A stretch of DNA of 64,000 nucleotides. Source: Lachnospiraceae bacterium (GTDB lineage Bacteria > Bacillota > Clostridia > Lachnospirales > Lachnospiraceae). How positions within the stretch are numbered: position 1 is the stretch's first letter; the number at the start of each line of letters is the position of its first letter. Positions 26,199 through 34,513 of this stretch are shown piece after piece. The DNA is taken from the NCBI GenBank assembly GCA_910575475.1, contig CAJTGD010000028.1:1-64000 (forward strand), given 5' to 3'. The position numbers and the translations under genes were made by a program. Under the pieces are notes generated by a model, which saw only the letters and a list, made by a program, of their open reading frames with translations, searched no databases and was not told the DNA's origin.

Positions 26199-27518
26199 CT
26201 ACTGGTAATTGGTCTGAATATTTTCCCGCAGCTTTGCCGTCAGGGAAGCCAGCGCTTCGTCCGCGCTTGCTCTTCCATAGTCTACTTCCAGGATCGCGTT
26301 TGTGATCAGCTCATCGATCACTTTTTCATTGATGACAGCAGGGCGGGCGCAGGTATATGGAAATTCATCTGTAAATACCTGGAGACGTTCTTTTCCTTCC
26401 AGTGCCTTTGCATAGTCGAAATCTTTTCGCGCGGAAATCTTTCCTTCTACAGCCAGGATGGAATCCCCGGATTCGGAATTCAGGTAGCTGATCAGGTCGT
26501 AAGCAGCCTCCGGATTTTTACAATTGGTATTGATATTCCAGGTCCATCCGCCCAGTACGGTTGCCTGTGTTTTGCCTTCTACCATAGTTGTGATGCCGTA
26601 ATCCAGATCCGGATTGATCTTGTCGATTCCAGGAGCACACCAGTCGCCGCCCAGAAGGAAGGTTGCTTCTCCGTTGGCAAAGCTCTCATATACTTTATCC
26701 CAGGTTGTAGCTTCCTTGAAGGATTCTACAAGCCCGCCGTTTTCGATGATATCGCAGATATAATCCCATGCCTCTTTTCCGACTTCATTGTCTATCACAA
26801 CCTCCGGAACCTCGCCGTTGGTGTCAATGACCGGACATTCGTTCTGATAAAAGAAGGAATAAAATGCATAGGCGCTTTGATAAGTAATGATCCCGCCGTA
26901 ACCGGCATCCTTTACCACCTTCAATGTATCGGCCAGCTCTTCCCAGGTGCCGGGAACCTCCAGATCCAGCTCTTTTAAGCGTTCCGCATTATAATAAAAT
27001 CCGCAGCAGTCCATGTACCAGGGAACCGAATGATATTCACCCTGGAATTTTCCGGAATTTAAAGGCCCTTCCTGATATTGGCTGATCAATTCCTCGGCGG
27101 AGGTCAGCTCGCTTAATGGATAGAGCAGTCCCATTGCAGCCAGGTCGATGGCGTGCCCGGAATTATCCATGGTTACGATATCCGCGCCGCCTCCGGCCAG
27201 CGCCGCAGTCTGGAAGGATTCCTTGATATCCTGTTGCGAAGCGCCCTGCAGGGTGATCTTGATTTCCGGATGAGCTTCCTCATACTGCCGGATCACCTTC
27301 GTAAATTCCGCACCGAGCTCAGTGGATTCATCTACCCAGTCGTTTCCCATGAGAAGAGTGAGCTCTGTGGCGTCGGAACCGGATTTCTGCTGCTCCTGAG
27401 CTTGATCCTGCTCCGTGTTTTCGTTTGTGTTCTTCGTACCGCCGGAACCTCCGCAGGCAGTTGCTCCGAGTACCATAGACGCGGCCAATAAGATAGCGGT
27501 CATTTGTTTCTTTTTCAT
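26199..27518 (-). CDS. extracellular solute-binding lipoprotein (family 1), sugar uptake locus 2
   Basis: A 439-residue lipoprotein: signal peptide with lipobox LGATAC (Cys 22), an Asn/Gln/Glu-rich linker, then a CUT1-type binding domain with GADIVTMDNSGHAIDLA, HSVPWYMDCCGFYYNAERL and FANGEATFLLGGDWC. A weak AAGGGA lies 12 bases before the ATG. It heads the operon that continues with two permeases and the YesM/YesN pair. A Gfo/Idh-type dehydrogenase is divergent, which suggests uptake and oxidation of a sugar or polyol. Confidence 0.9.
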   Translation of the reverse strand: MKKKQMTAILLAASMVLGATACGGSGGTKNTNENTEQDQAQEQQKSGSDATELTLLMGNDWVDESTELGAEFTKVIRQYEEAHPEIKITLQGASQQDIKESFQTAALAGGGADIVTMDNSGHAIDLAAMGLLYPLSELTSAEELISQYQEGPLNSGKFQGEYHSVPWYMDCCGFYYNAERLKELDLEVPGTWEELADTLKVVKDAGYGGIITYQSAYAFYSFFYQNECPVIDTNGEVPEVVIDNEVGKEAWDYICDIIENGGLVESFKEATTWDKVYESFANGEATFLLGGDWCAPGIDKINPDLDYGITTMVEGKTQATVLGGWTWNINTNCKNPEAAYDLISYLNSESGDSILAVEGKISARKDFDYAKALEGKERLQVFTDEFPYTCARPAVINEKVIDELITNAILEVDYGRASADEALASLTAKLRENIQTNYQ

Positions 27519-27866
27519 ATGTTGTATCCGTCCCTTTCATTTTTCTTTAAGTTTTGCCGGCTGTTCCTTATATCTGTATTAAACCACACCGGGGGTTTGA
27601 TTAGAATAAAGATATTTTTTCAGTTTTCTGGAAAATACCCAAAAAATAGGTGCGGTATTTTTTTACTGCCCCCACTTCTACTATTTTTAACTGTTCTTCC
27701 GGATTTATATAAAATATGTTCATTTTCGACGAGACTGCGGAATCTTTTTCTGATAAAAGGCGCAAATCCTATAAATTTTTTTTATTCCTGTTTGGCATGG
27801 TATGCTCTACAATTTTTGTAATTGTTCTGAACAGTTACACCAATTTTAAAATGGAGGAATCAACGT
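27519..27866. promoter_or_regulatory. divergent regulatory region of sugar uptake locus 2
   Basis: This 348-bp AT-rich gap separates the lipoprotein gene and the Gfo/Idh gene. It must contain promoters in both directions, but I see no pair of elements good enough to mark. A small palindrome GTTCTGAAC lies near 27825. I see no gene. Confidence 0.4.
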
Positions 27867-29045
27867 ATGAAAAAATTGAATGTAGCCCTGGTAGGACTGA
27901 GCTTCGGTCTGGAGTTTGCCGCGATTTACTGCAAACATCCGGATGTGGACAAGGTATATCTGGTGGACCAGAATGAAAAACTGCTGCGCATCGCAAGGGA
28001 ACGCTACAGCATCCCGGAGGAACGGTGCCATACGGATCTGCAGGAGGCGCTGGACAATCCCGAGATCGACGCGGTGCATCTGGTGACGCCGCCGGCGACC
28101 CACGCTCCTTTTTCTGTCCGTGTATTGAATGCGGGCAAGCACTGCGGCTGCACCATTCCCATGGGAATGAGCATCCAGGAGCTGAATGATGTGATCCATG
28201 CCCGGAAGCAGTCCGGAAAAAATTATATGTTTATGGAAACCACGATCTTTCAGAGAGAATTTCTTTATATGAAGGAGCTCTATGAGAAAGGGGAGCTTGG
28301 AAGGCTCCAGTATATGACCTGCGCCCATTATCAGGATATGGAGGGCTGGCCGGAATACTGGAAGGGCTTTCCGCCGCTCATGCATCCCACCCATGCGGTT
28401 GCGCCCTGCCTGATGCTGGCGGGACATCTGCCGGACCGGGTATACGCAAGGGGCTCAGGCAAAGTCAGAAAAGAACTGGAAGAGCAGTACGGATGTCCGT
28501 ATGCGTTTGAAGCGGCATTTATCTCGCTGAAGGACAGCGATGTGACGATCGAAATGGAACGCTTCCTCTACGGCGTGGCCCGGAGTTATTCCGAATGCTT
28601 CCGGATCTACGGGGAGAATAAGAGCTTTGAGTGGCAGCAGCTGGCAGATGAGGACCCGGTTCTCTACACCAGGACAGGCGCTCTGGAGAAGGTGGATATC
28701 CTGACCGATGAAAACGAGGAATCCAGCCGGGGCGGCGAGATCAGAGAGGAGCGGATCCAGATTCCGGACTATGCCCACCTTCTGCCGAAGGAGATCGCGA
28801 TGTTCACTCAGAATACGGTCTACAATAATGAAAACACGCATCTGTCATTTACCCAGGGGGGCGGCCACGGCGGTTCCCATCCCCATCTGGTCCATGAGTT
28901 CGTCCGCTCCATCCTGGAAGAAAGAACACCGGTCATGGACGATATCATGGGAGCCTACTGGACCGGCACTGGGATCTGCGCCCATGAGTCGGCAATGCGG
29001 GACGGAAAGGTGATTTCTATTCCGGCTTTTGAAAAAGTAGAATAA
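27867..29045 (+). CDS. Gfo/Idh/MocA-family oxidoreductase
   Basis: A 392-residue NAD(P)-dependent dehydrogenase. The N-terminal Rossmann domain starts VALVGLSFGLEFAAIYCKHP (a variant of the GxGxxG loop) and continues VHLVTPPATHAPFSV with HCGCTIPM in place of the common EKP motif. The C-terminal domain includes AHYQDMEGWPEYWKGFPPLMHPTHA and the end VMDDIMGAYWTGTGICAHES. GGAGG precedes the ATG. It is divergent from the sugar uptake operon and probably acts on the imported sugar. Its last ~40 bases are duplicated at 29767-29809 beyond the hicA/hicB genes. Confidence 0.88.
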   Translation: MKKLNVALVGLSFGLEFAAIYCKHPDVDKVYLVDQNEKLLRIARERYSIPEERCHTDLQEALDNPEIDAVHLVTPPATHAPFSVRVLNAGKHCGCTIPMGMSIQELNDVIHARKQSGKNYMFMETTIFQREFLYMKELYEKGELGRLQYMTCAHYQDMEGWPEYWKGFPPLMHPTHAVAPCLMLAGHLPDRVYARGSGKVRKELEEQYGCPYAFEAAFISLKDSDVTIEMERFLYGVARSYSECFRIYGENKSFEWQQLADEDPVLYTRTGALEKVDILTDENEESSRGGEIREERIQIPDYAHLLPKEIAMFTQNTVYNNENTHLSFTQGGGHGGSHPHLVHEFVRSILEERTPVMDDIMGAYWTGTGICAHESAMRDGKVISIPAFEKVE

Positions 29046-29059
29046 ACAAAAGGCGGATG

Positions 29060-29095
29060 CCCCTGGACTGCTGTCAGATGCGGTCACAGGGGTAC
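29060..29095 (+). terminator. weak hairpin after the oxidoreductase gene
   Basis: GCCCCTG and CACAGGGGT form a short stem with a large loop. The second copy of this segment (29843-29883) has a much better terminator. Confidence 0.35.
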
Positions 29096-29123
29096 TTGTC
29101 TGTTCCTTTCAGCAGTACACTGA

Positions 29124-29462
29124 CTATGAAATAACAACGGATTTCCGAAGTGCATTCTCCACAAAGCTGTTCAGAGACATTTGGCGGGAAGTGGCGCAAA
29201 CGACCAGCTGCTTATGGAGTTCCGGGGAGATTCGGATATTGAAGCTGCCTTTATAGGCTTTCTCTGGCTCCCTGCCTTCCGCCTCACAGACCGCGAGATA
29301 ATCATCAACTGCACTGTGAAAATCAGAAATAAGCTCGTTGGCATTTTTGCCTTCATAGGAAATCAGGGAACGGATCCCCATGACTTTCCCGAAAAAAAGA
29401 GCATCTTCTTCCGAAAACTCAATAGTTCCAATATAACCTCTATATTCAAATGTATTATTCAT
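29124..29462 (-). CDS. HicB-family antitoxin
   Basis: A 112-residue antitoxin. The N-terminal HicB fold reads FEYRGYIGTIEFSEEDALFF and VMGIRSLISYEGKNANEL, with the family's FHSAVDDYLAVCEAEG helix; the C-terminal ribbon-helix-helix is FNIRISPELHKQLVVCATSR followed by MSLNSFVENALRKSV. Its start overlaps the stop of the hicA-type gene by four bases (ATGA), giving toxin-first order as usual for hicAB. About 58 bp of its 3' end are repeated at 29898-29955. Confidence 0.88.
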   Translation of the reverse strand: MNNTFEYRGYIGTIEFSEEDALFFGKVMGIRSLISYEGKNANELISDFHSAVDDYLAVCEAEGREPEKAYKGSFNIRISPELHKQLVVCATSRQMSLNSFVENALRKSVVIS

Positions 29463-29692
29463 ATGAGACCCTCCTGTTCCAAAATTTCTAATAATTGTTT
29501 TATCTGGTAAGCTTTCAATTCTTTTTGCGGATGCGGTTTATGGAGTAAGATATCTCCATGTTTTTCATTGGAAAAAATTACACGGGAACCACTCGTTTTT
29601 CCTTTATTAGAGCGGATATAATCGAGACAATTCAGCAGAGATTCCGCATCATCAAAAGTAAAATCTTTCGGTTTTGACTTGAAAAATTCAGC
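29459..29692 (-). pseudogene. hicA: HicA-family toxin, 5'-truncated
   Basis: About 75 residues of a HicA-type mRNA interferase: FKSKPKDFTFDDAESLLNCL, KGKTSGSRVIFSN and ILLHKPHPQKELKAYQIKQL; the catalytic His is in the LLHKPHP motif. Relatives begin about ten residues earlier with a Met and a lysine-rich helix. Here the upstream sequence is replaced by unrelated sequence leading to a second copy of the oxidoreductase 3' end, and no ATG or ribosome site lies in frame nearby (the open frame runs to 29812 through that duplicate). Translation is therefore doubtful unless a non-standard start is used. It overlaps hicB by four bases. Confidence 0.6.
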
Positions 29693-29766
29693 AGCTATTT
29701 TATATATGGGACGAATTATGGATCTGTATATGGACGTGATCAAAAAACTGATCGAACGTCTGGCGG

Positions 29767-29955
29767 AAAGGTGATTTCTATTCCGGCTTTTGAAAAAGTA
29801 GAATAAACACAAACCATCAGAGACAGATAAACAGACGGCACGATCCCCTGATTGCTTTATATACGCAGTCAGGGGATTTTTTTCTCGGCCTCCGGCTATG
29901 AAATAACAACAGAATTCCGAAGTGCATTCTCCACAAAGCTGTTCAGAGACATTGG
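29767..29955. repeat. second, partial copy of the oxidoreductase end and hicB end
   Basis: 29767-29809 repeats the last bases of the Gfo/Idh gene (29009-29050), and 29898-29955 repeats the end of hicB (29124-29181). The spacing shows a tandem duplication of a ~760-bp unit (oxidoreductase end, hicB, hicA) whose second copy has lost the toxin-antitoxin genes. Confidence 0.8.
29843..29883 (+). terminator. terminator in the duplicated segment
   Basis: ATCCCCTGA (29843-29851) pairs with TCAGGGGAT (29869-29877), followed by TTTTTT. It is likely the original terminator of the oxidoreductase gene, now separated from it. Confidence 0.8.
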
Positions 29956-29968
29956 AAAACGTATTTGC

Positions 29969-31375
29969 TCAATCGGGACAAGTCCGTATTTTCTTTTTTA
30001 ATGCATCGCTGATGGATAGATCATAAAAGCCAGCCGCATTTTCCGTATGTATGGGATAAATGGCCTCTTTTGGATCTACGGCTTCGATCATTCTGGCAAT
30101 CATTTCCGCATCGGCATGGCCGCTGGTATGAAGATGTTTGACCTCTATGCCTTTTGCCTTCTGCCGTTTCAGGAAGGAATCCCAGCCCGCCTTGTAAGCT
30201 TTGTGCCGGGGATCCAGATAGCCGTCCCATAGGGAATAGATAATGGCAGGCTTTAGATCGAGGAACTCGTCAATATACTTCTCACAGAAATCCTCCGGCT
30301 TGATGACTGCCAGAAATCCATATTCTCTCATAAGTTCTTTCTGCTTTCTGCACGTATCCCATTTCTTATGAGAGAGACTTTTTTCCAGATCCAGCGGGTA
30401 AACGTATTCAAATCGATAGAGGCCAGTATATTTTCCGGCCGCTTCGGTAAATGTATTTAGCTGCCGGATGACATATTCACTGTAAGTGTACATCCGCATT
30501 CCATAGGGCTTTGTATTTTGCGCGGCAGCATAAAAGGAAGCAAGGGAATCCAGGTTTGTAGAAGAGCAGATCAGGAACACATACTTATGGTCTTTGAAAT
30601 ATTCTGCCGCTTCTTTCTGCAGATCAGCTTCTGTGATGATTTTTTCCGAACCGCGGTTCATCATAGTACCCTCCGTGATGAGGATATCTACATCCTTGTT
30701 TCCTGACCGGCGGACATATGTATTGATCATAGGGATGATCTTTTCCCCGCGGTAACCATGCCCCCGGAAATCTCCGGTGTGCAGAATGGTCTGCTCCGGT
30801 GTCTCGACCCGGTACATAAAGGCGTCATAGGCGGAATGGTCGATGGTGTACCCTGTGACCGTGACTGCGCTTTGTGCATCGGTCCTTCCGTTTTCACCGG
30901 GGAGAGGGAGTACGATGGGGTGCTTCATTGTAACTTCAACAATCCGGTCGTTATCACGGAGGATGGACAGCGCTTTTTTTGCCCTGTTTTTTGTGTCGGA
31001 ATCCCGGGATTTTTCCAAATATGTATAGATATTGATCAGAACCTTGCGTGTTACGGCTCCCATATACAGCTTTATACCAGAAGGGATTTCTGCGAAACGG
31101 CCGATATGATCCCCATGGTAGTGGGTAAAGAAAACGCCGTCTACGGGTTCATGTTCCCAGTCGTATTTGAAATCTTCTGTGATATCCGAGCCGGGAAGGG
31201 ACTGGCCGTAATCGATCATGAGGCGGATTGCCCGGGGGGCCTGCATGCACTTTGGCGGAGCCTGTGTTTCCGGTTCGCGCAGAGCAGGATTATCGGATAT
31301 CTCCGGGGTATATGTTATGACCGTTACACATCCGCCAATCTGGCTGCCCTGATAGATTTTTACATTTGTGGACAT
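29969..31375 (-). CDS. MBL-fold metallo-hydrolase of beta-CASP (RNase J-like) type
   Basis: A 468-residue soluble enzyme. The metallo-beta-lactamase core has the zinc motif FTHYHGDHIGR near residue 85 and LHTGDFRGHG near 195. The inserted and C-terminal beta-CASP signature is DILITEGTMMNRG, then FLICSSTNLDSLASF, HLHTSGHADAEM and YPIHTE. This combination is typical of RNA-processing nucleases of the RNase J/CPSF-73 group. AGGAGG precedes the ATG. It is the last gene of a minus-strand operon after the FliG-like gene and its paralogue, 77 bp downstream of the latter. An RNA substrate is inference from the fold. Confidence 0.75.
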   Translation of the reverse strand: MSTNVKIYQGSQIGGCVTVITYTPEISDNPALREPETQAPPKCMQAPRAIRLMIDYGQSLPGSDITEDFKYDWEHEPVDGVFFTHYHGDHIGRFAEIPSGIKLYMGAVTRKVLINIYTYLEKSRDSDTKNRAKKALSILRDNDRIVEVTMKHPIVLPLPGENGRTDAQSAVTVTGYTIDHSAYDAFMYRVETPEQTILHTGDFRGHGYRGEKIIPMINTYVRRSGNKDVDILITEGTMMNRGSEKIITEADLQKEAAEYFKDHKYVFLICSSTNLDSLASFYAAAQNTKPYGMRMYTYSEYVIRQLNTFTEAAGKYTGLYRFEYVYPLDLEKSLSHKKWDTCRKQKELMREYGFLAVIKPEDFCEKYIDEFLDLKPAIIYSLWDGYLDPRHKAYKAGWDSFLKRQKAKGIEVKHLHTSGHADAEMIARMIEAVDPKEAIYPIHTENAAGFYDLSISDALKKKIRTCPD

Positions 31376-31452
31376 TTTGCGTTCCTCCTATATATGATAC
31401 TCACGGCCCATTTATCTGGCGTGCAGTATATTTTTTCCTTCCGTGTATTTGG

Positions 31453-32007
31453 TCAGATTGATTCATATTTCGGAAGGATTTTCGTAAGCTCCATTTTTTC
31501 ACATCTTTCCCGGTATTCCTGCCGCCAGTTTAAAGGAAACAGGGTTTCCAGCGCATCCTTTAAAGCATCTGGCGAATATCCCTTTCTGATATAAAGTGCT
31601 CCGCAAATATAAATATAGGAGACCATCGCCTGTATTCCCTGCGGATCTCTGCTCCAATAGTCGTTTGTCGCTATTTCAACGATTTCCCCATATGGATAGC
31701 AGTCTGCCACCATCTGGATGGGAATCTGCAGAGGTTCAGGCAAATCCTCTATCAGAATATCCAGACACAGAAGCCCATGACTCCTCGCCGTCTGTGCAAG
31801 CGCTAAGATATACAATGCCGCATCGATGAGAAAGCTGGCATCCGCATCGCAGGCAGACTTTAATTTTTTAAAGGCATCCTGCCTTACATCATTTAATATA
31901 CCGTCTCGTACTCTCTCTTCTGTAATTCCCTCTGAGATTTTTTCTTTTAAGTATTCTAACTTCCAGCCTTTATCCAGTCCTTCCAAAACCTTTTCTTCTA
32001 AAGTCAT
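31453..32007 (-). CDS. unknown protein; paralogue of the N-terminal half of the FliG-like protein
   Basis: A 184-residue soluble protein I cannot name. Residues 35-150 align by eye with residues 5-120 of the next gene upstream: both have DV-R-DA-KKLK, a helix ending (A/V)YI-L...R..GL, then a stretch leading to (I/V)(A/V)TN(D/E)YWSRDxQGxQAMxxYIYIxxALYI. The helix ILALAQTARSHGLLCLDILI resembles the cytoplasmic stretch of MotA after its second span (pattern A..AR..GLLALE..IE). There is no transmembrane segment. AGGAGG precedes the ATG. It is the middle gene of the operon, 21 bp behind the FliG-like gene. A MotA-like interaction with the FliG-like domain is inference. Confidence 0.6.
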   Translation of the reverse strand: MTLEEKVLEGLDKGWKLEYLKEKISEGITEERVRDGILNDVRQDAFKKLKSACDADASFLIDAALYILALAQTARSHGLLCLDILIEDLPEPLQIPIQMVADCYPYGEIVEIATNDYWSRDPQGIQAMVSYIYICGALYIRKGYSPDALKDALETLFPLNWRQEYRERCEKMELTKILPKYESI

Positions 32008-32028
32008 TTTACCTTCCTCCTTGAGTTG

Positions 32029-32835
32029 TCAAAGTATTCTGATTTCCCCGGAGGCCTCCAGCCGTCCGAGAACGAGTAACATGTTGGAAATGCTCTGGGA
32101 TGCGGTCTTTTTGCTTATGGGATGCAATTGTACGGCAGTTTCTTTGGCTGTTGTACCGCTGCGTCTGCTCAGGTTTCGTATCACCCTGTCCCGTACATCT
32201 TCGCCGAGAGCACAGATACAGGCGGAAACGGTGTTCATATCCATATCCCGGAGGAGTCTCTGTACATCCCGGTCCGGCAGTCTGCCAAGCACCCATTCCA
32301 GAGCGTGGATGTTCTCCAATATTTCCTCATCCTGGAATACCGGCCAGATGATATGGGAAAAGCTTTCTGATACTTCTTTCTCATGGCGGGATTCCATTTC
32401 CCGGTAGGTCCTTTCTGTCAGTTCCTTAAATTCCCGGCGAAGGCTGCCCGGAGGAAGCAGGGATTGGAGGAGATACCTAAATCCATCCGAAAGCAGGTGC
32501 TCCGGGTCAGAAATGTAAAGAGCTGCCCGAATATAGATATATGCGGTCATAGCCTGGACACCCTGGAGATCACGGCTCCAATATTCATTCGTGACAAGTT
32601 CGATGGCATCGTCTAAATCATATGGATCCGAAATAAATGTGCAGACGGATCTGAAAAATTCTGACGGGGAATCCTTCACAGCCTGTTCCATGGCGGAAAG
32701 TCCATATAAATCCCTTGTTTTCACAAGTGAATATATGTAGACGGCTGTGTCAGTCAATAAATGGAGATCCTCCGTATTCGCCGCCTTTAATTTCTTGACC
32801 GCGTCCCGTCTTACATCATCTAAGATTTTTTTCAT
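32029..32835 (-). CDS. protein with C-terminal FliG_C-like domain
   Basis: A 268-residue soluble protein. The last ~90 residues match the FliG C-terminal domain pattern: LPDRDVQRLLRDMDMNTVSA corresponds to FliG's LDDRSIQ-VLREVDxxDLALAL; GEDVRDRVIRNLSRRSG to ASxELKEKIFxNMSKRAA; and SISNMLLVLGRLEASGEIRI to AQQKIxxIIRRLEEAGEIVI. The N-terminal ~125 residues are a paralogue of the next protein in the operon. FliG residues 1-200 (the FliF and FliM binding parts) are absent, and no flagellar gene is in the window. Start taken at the second of two close ATGs, nine bases after AAGGAG. A repurposed motor-switch domain is the best reading; the biological role is unknown. Confidence 0.65.
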   Translation of the reverse strand: MKKILDDVRRDAVKKLKAANTEDLHLLTDTAVYIYSLVKTRDLYGLSAMEQAVKDSPSEFFRSVCTFISDPYDLDDAIELVTNEYWSRDLQGVQAMTAYIYIRAALYISDPEHLLSDGFRYLLQSLLPPGSLRREFKELTERTYREMESRHEKEVSESFSHIIWPVFQDEEILENIHALEWVLGRLPDRDVQRLLRDMDMNTVSACICALGEDVRDRVIRNLSRRSGTTAKETAVQLHPISKKTASQSISNMLLVLGRLEASGEIRIL

Positions 32836-33061
32836 GATCATTTTCTCCTTGTATTGAGTCCGATGGGAGTATATTTCAAAAATTATAACACAGGCAAGGT
32901 ACCGTGGATGACAACAGTGTGGCGGGTAATTTATAATATTTGAAAAAAGTATTCCGAAAAGTATATATCTGCATCGCCATGTTATTGTCGTTTATCTGCG
33001 GAGCAGTATGATATATTGGTGAAAGAATGAATTACGCTGGTGTGCATAGAAAGGAAAAAAG

Positions 33062-33298
33062 ATGCAGGAGCTGTATTCGATCATGAGAGATTTATTGGAA
33101 GTAGAATACAATCAAAAATCTTTGCTGTACATATTAAAGAGGCTGGAAGCTTCTTATGGGAATGAGCAGGAAGAAAAATGGATCGCGAACAGCGCCGGAT
33201 ATTACCTGGAAGCCTTGCAGAAAGAACTGAGAGGGGCCATCAGCCGATTAGATGCTTATGTGGCGGAAAAAGCGGAAAATCCTGCCTCATCAGGATAA
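33062..33298 (+). CDS. small hypothetical protein
   Basis: A 78-residue, mainly helical, charged protein (LYSIMRDLLEVEYNQKSLLY, ILKRLEASYGN) with AAAGGA eight bases before the ATG. I do not recognise a family. It is transcribed divergently from the FliG-like operon across a 226-bp AT-rich gap that shows no other gene. A fragment of the MITE end found at 54241 begins at its stop codon. Confidence 0.5.
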   Translation: MQELYSIMRDLLEVEYNQKSLLYILKRLEASYGNEQEEKWIANSAGYYLEALQKELRGAISRLDAYVAEKAENPASSG

Positions 33299-33325
33299 GG
33301 AACTATGCAAAAATAATCTTACCAT
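33297..33325. mobile_element. solo MITE end
   Basis: AGGAACTATGCAAAAATAAT then CTTACCAT differs at one position from the left end of the MITE at 54241. No second end follows, so this is a remnant. Confidence 0.6.
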
Positions 33326-33377
33326 AAGCTGAATACCGCTCTAAGCGGGCGGCGGCTGCGTGTCAGGGAATGTGAGG

Positions 33378-33602
33378 TCAATCTGCCGGATACGGTTTTT
33401 TCTGGTTACTGGCGCCGGCAATATAATCCATAGAGACATTGTAGAATCTGGCAAGAATCAGAAGGCTGTCAACGGGAATCCTTGTCTTGCCGCTTTCATA
33501 ATCTGCGTAGGTTCTCTGCCCGATATGGAGCAGGTCTGCAATCCTTTGCTGAGTCAGGGACTTATCCTCCCTGAGCTCGCGTATCCGTTCATTATACTTC
33601 AT
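33378..33602 (-). CDS. XRE/Cro-CI-family helix-turn-helix regulator
   Basis: A 74-residue single-domain regulator: YNERIRELREDKSLTQQRIA, DLLHIGQRTYADYESGKTRI and LLILARFYNVSMDYIAG are the standard five-helix HTH_3 layout. GAGG lies eight bases before the ATG at 33602; a GTG three codons upstream is also in frame. It reads away from the divergent HTH gene at 33795, and 190 bp lie between them, so it may regulate the RNA-repair island promoter. It is complete. Confidence 0.85.
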   Translation of the reverse strand: MKYNERIRELREDKSLTQQRIADLLHIGQRTYADYESGKTRIPVDSLLILARFYNVSMDYIAGASNQKKPYPAD

Positions 33603-33734
33603 GTTAGTCACACCTCGGTTCGGCTGTAAGGAACTGCCACAGTGTAGATTAGGAACTATTTATGGAGCTGTGTACCATGTGGCACAGCATCCGGGCCTAG
33701 AATATATCCAGTATAAAGTAAAGGCATGGGACAG

Positions 33735-33763
33735 TTGACAAATAGAGCTATAAACTCTAAAAT
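33735..33763 (+). promoter_or_regulatory. promoter of the RNA-repair island
   Basis: TTGACA (33735-33740), a 17-base spacer and TAAAAT (33758-33763) form a near-consensus promoter. AGAG-CTATAAA-CTCT inside the spacer is a small inverted repeat that could be an operator. Confidence 0.75.
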
Positions 33764-33794
33764 GGAAGGAACTGAAAAAGGGAGGAGGAATCGA

Positions 33795-34367
33795 ATGGGG
33801 AAGTTTATTGAGCTGTCAAAAATCGAACGGCAGCTTTTGTTATATGAGATTTTCCTGCACTGCGAAGTAACGGAATTTGCTGAGATTACTTCCAGGCTTC
33901 CCATCAACAAGCGGATGATCCAGCGGGACATTGTAGATCTGCGGGAGGCCGGGCTGATGGATGTGGTATATTCTAAAAAAGAACGGGGATATGTGAAAAA
34001 AGACACGCCTCAGTTTAATGAACACGCGGCCGGAAAACGGAGGCAGTCTTTAAAACGCCTGTACCGCCTGGGAACATTGATGACCGAACTGGAGAATGAG
34101 GACATTGCAGACTGGGAGAAGGAACTTGAGAATGAGGACGGCGAGGCAAAAGAGTATTTTACCGCGAAGGATTCCTATTATGAATTATTTCCCGAATCCT
34201 CAGAGCGTACCCGCCAGAGGGATTTTAAGACCCTGAGGCGGATCGGGCATGAGGTTGGATATGACAACAATGACCATTGTTTTGTAATGGAAGAGGATTA
34301 TGGGCTCCGGGAGGATTTTGACGTGAAAAAGAAGGGGGGAAAGCTGATCCGAAGATCCAATGAATGA
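33795..34367 (+). CDS. DeoR/WYL-type HTH regulator without a WYL domain
   Basis: A 190-residue protein. The first 75 residues form a winged helix (LSKIERQLLLYEIFLHCEVT, RLPINKRMIQRDIVDLREAG, VVYSKKERGYV) as in DeoR/WYL regulators. The rest is charged and ends with a second segment RTRQRDFKTLRRIGHEVGYD that resembles another winged helix; no WYL ligand domain follows. Start at the ATG after GGAGG; the frame extends 23 codons upstream through the promoter. Being first in the cluster it is the probable transcriptional regulator of the repair genes. Bacterial RNA-repair operons elsewhere also use dedicated regulators, though of other families. Confidence 0.65.
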   Translation: MGKFIELSKIERQLLLYEIFLHCEVTEFAEITSRLPINKRMIQRDIVDLREAGLMDVVYSKKERGYVKKDTPQFNEHAAGKRRQSLKRLYRLGTLMTELENEDIADWEKELENEDGEAKEYFTAKDSYYELFPESSERTRQRDFKTLRRIGHEVGYDNNDHCFVMEEDYGLREDFDVKKKGGKLIRRSNE

Positions 34368-34513
34368 GCGGATGTTGGAGTCGATATCTAGTACAGCACC
34401 GCAGGGGGAAAAGTGGGTGACACACTATTGTCGCTTTGTGGCAATCCGGTATGTTATAGTGCTATACGAAAGATGCAGGAAGTATCCACTATACAAATGG
34501 AGGAATGCCGATT

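Noticed and set aside
29969..32835. Reading the FliG-like gene as evidence of a flagellar cluster
   Set aside because: No other flagellar gene is in the window, and the FliF/FliM-binding parts of FliG are absent.
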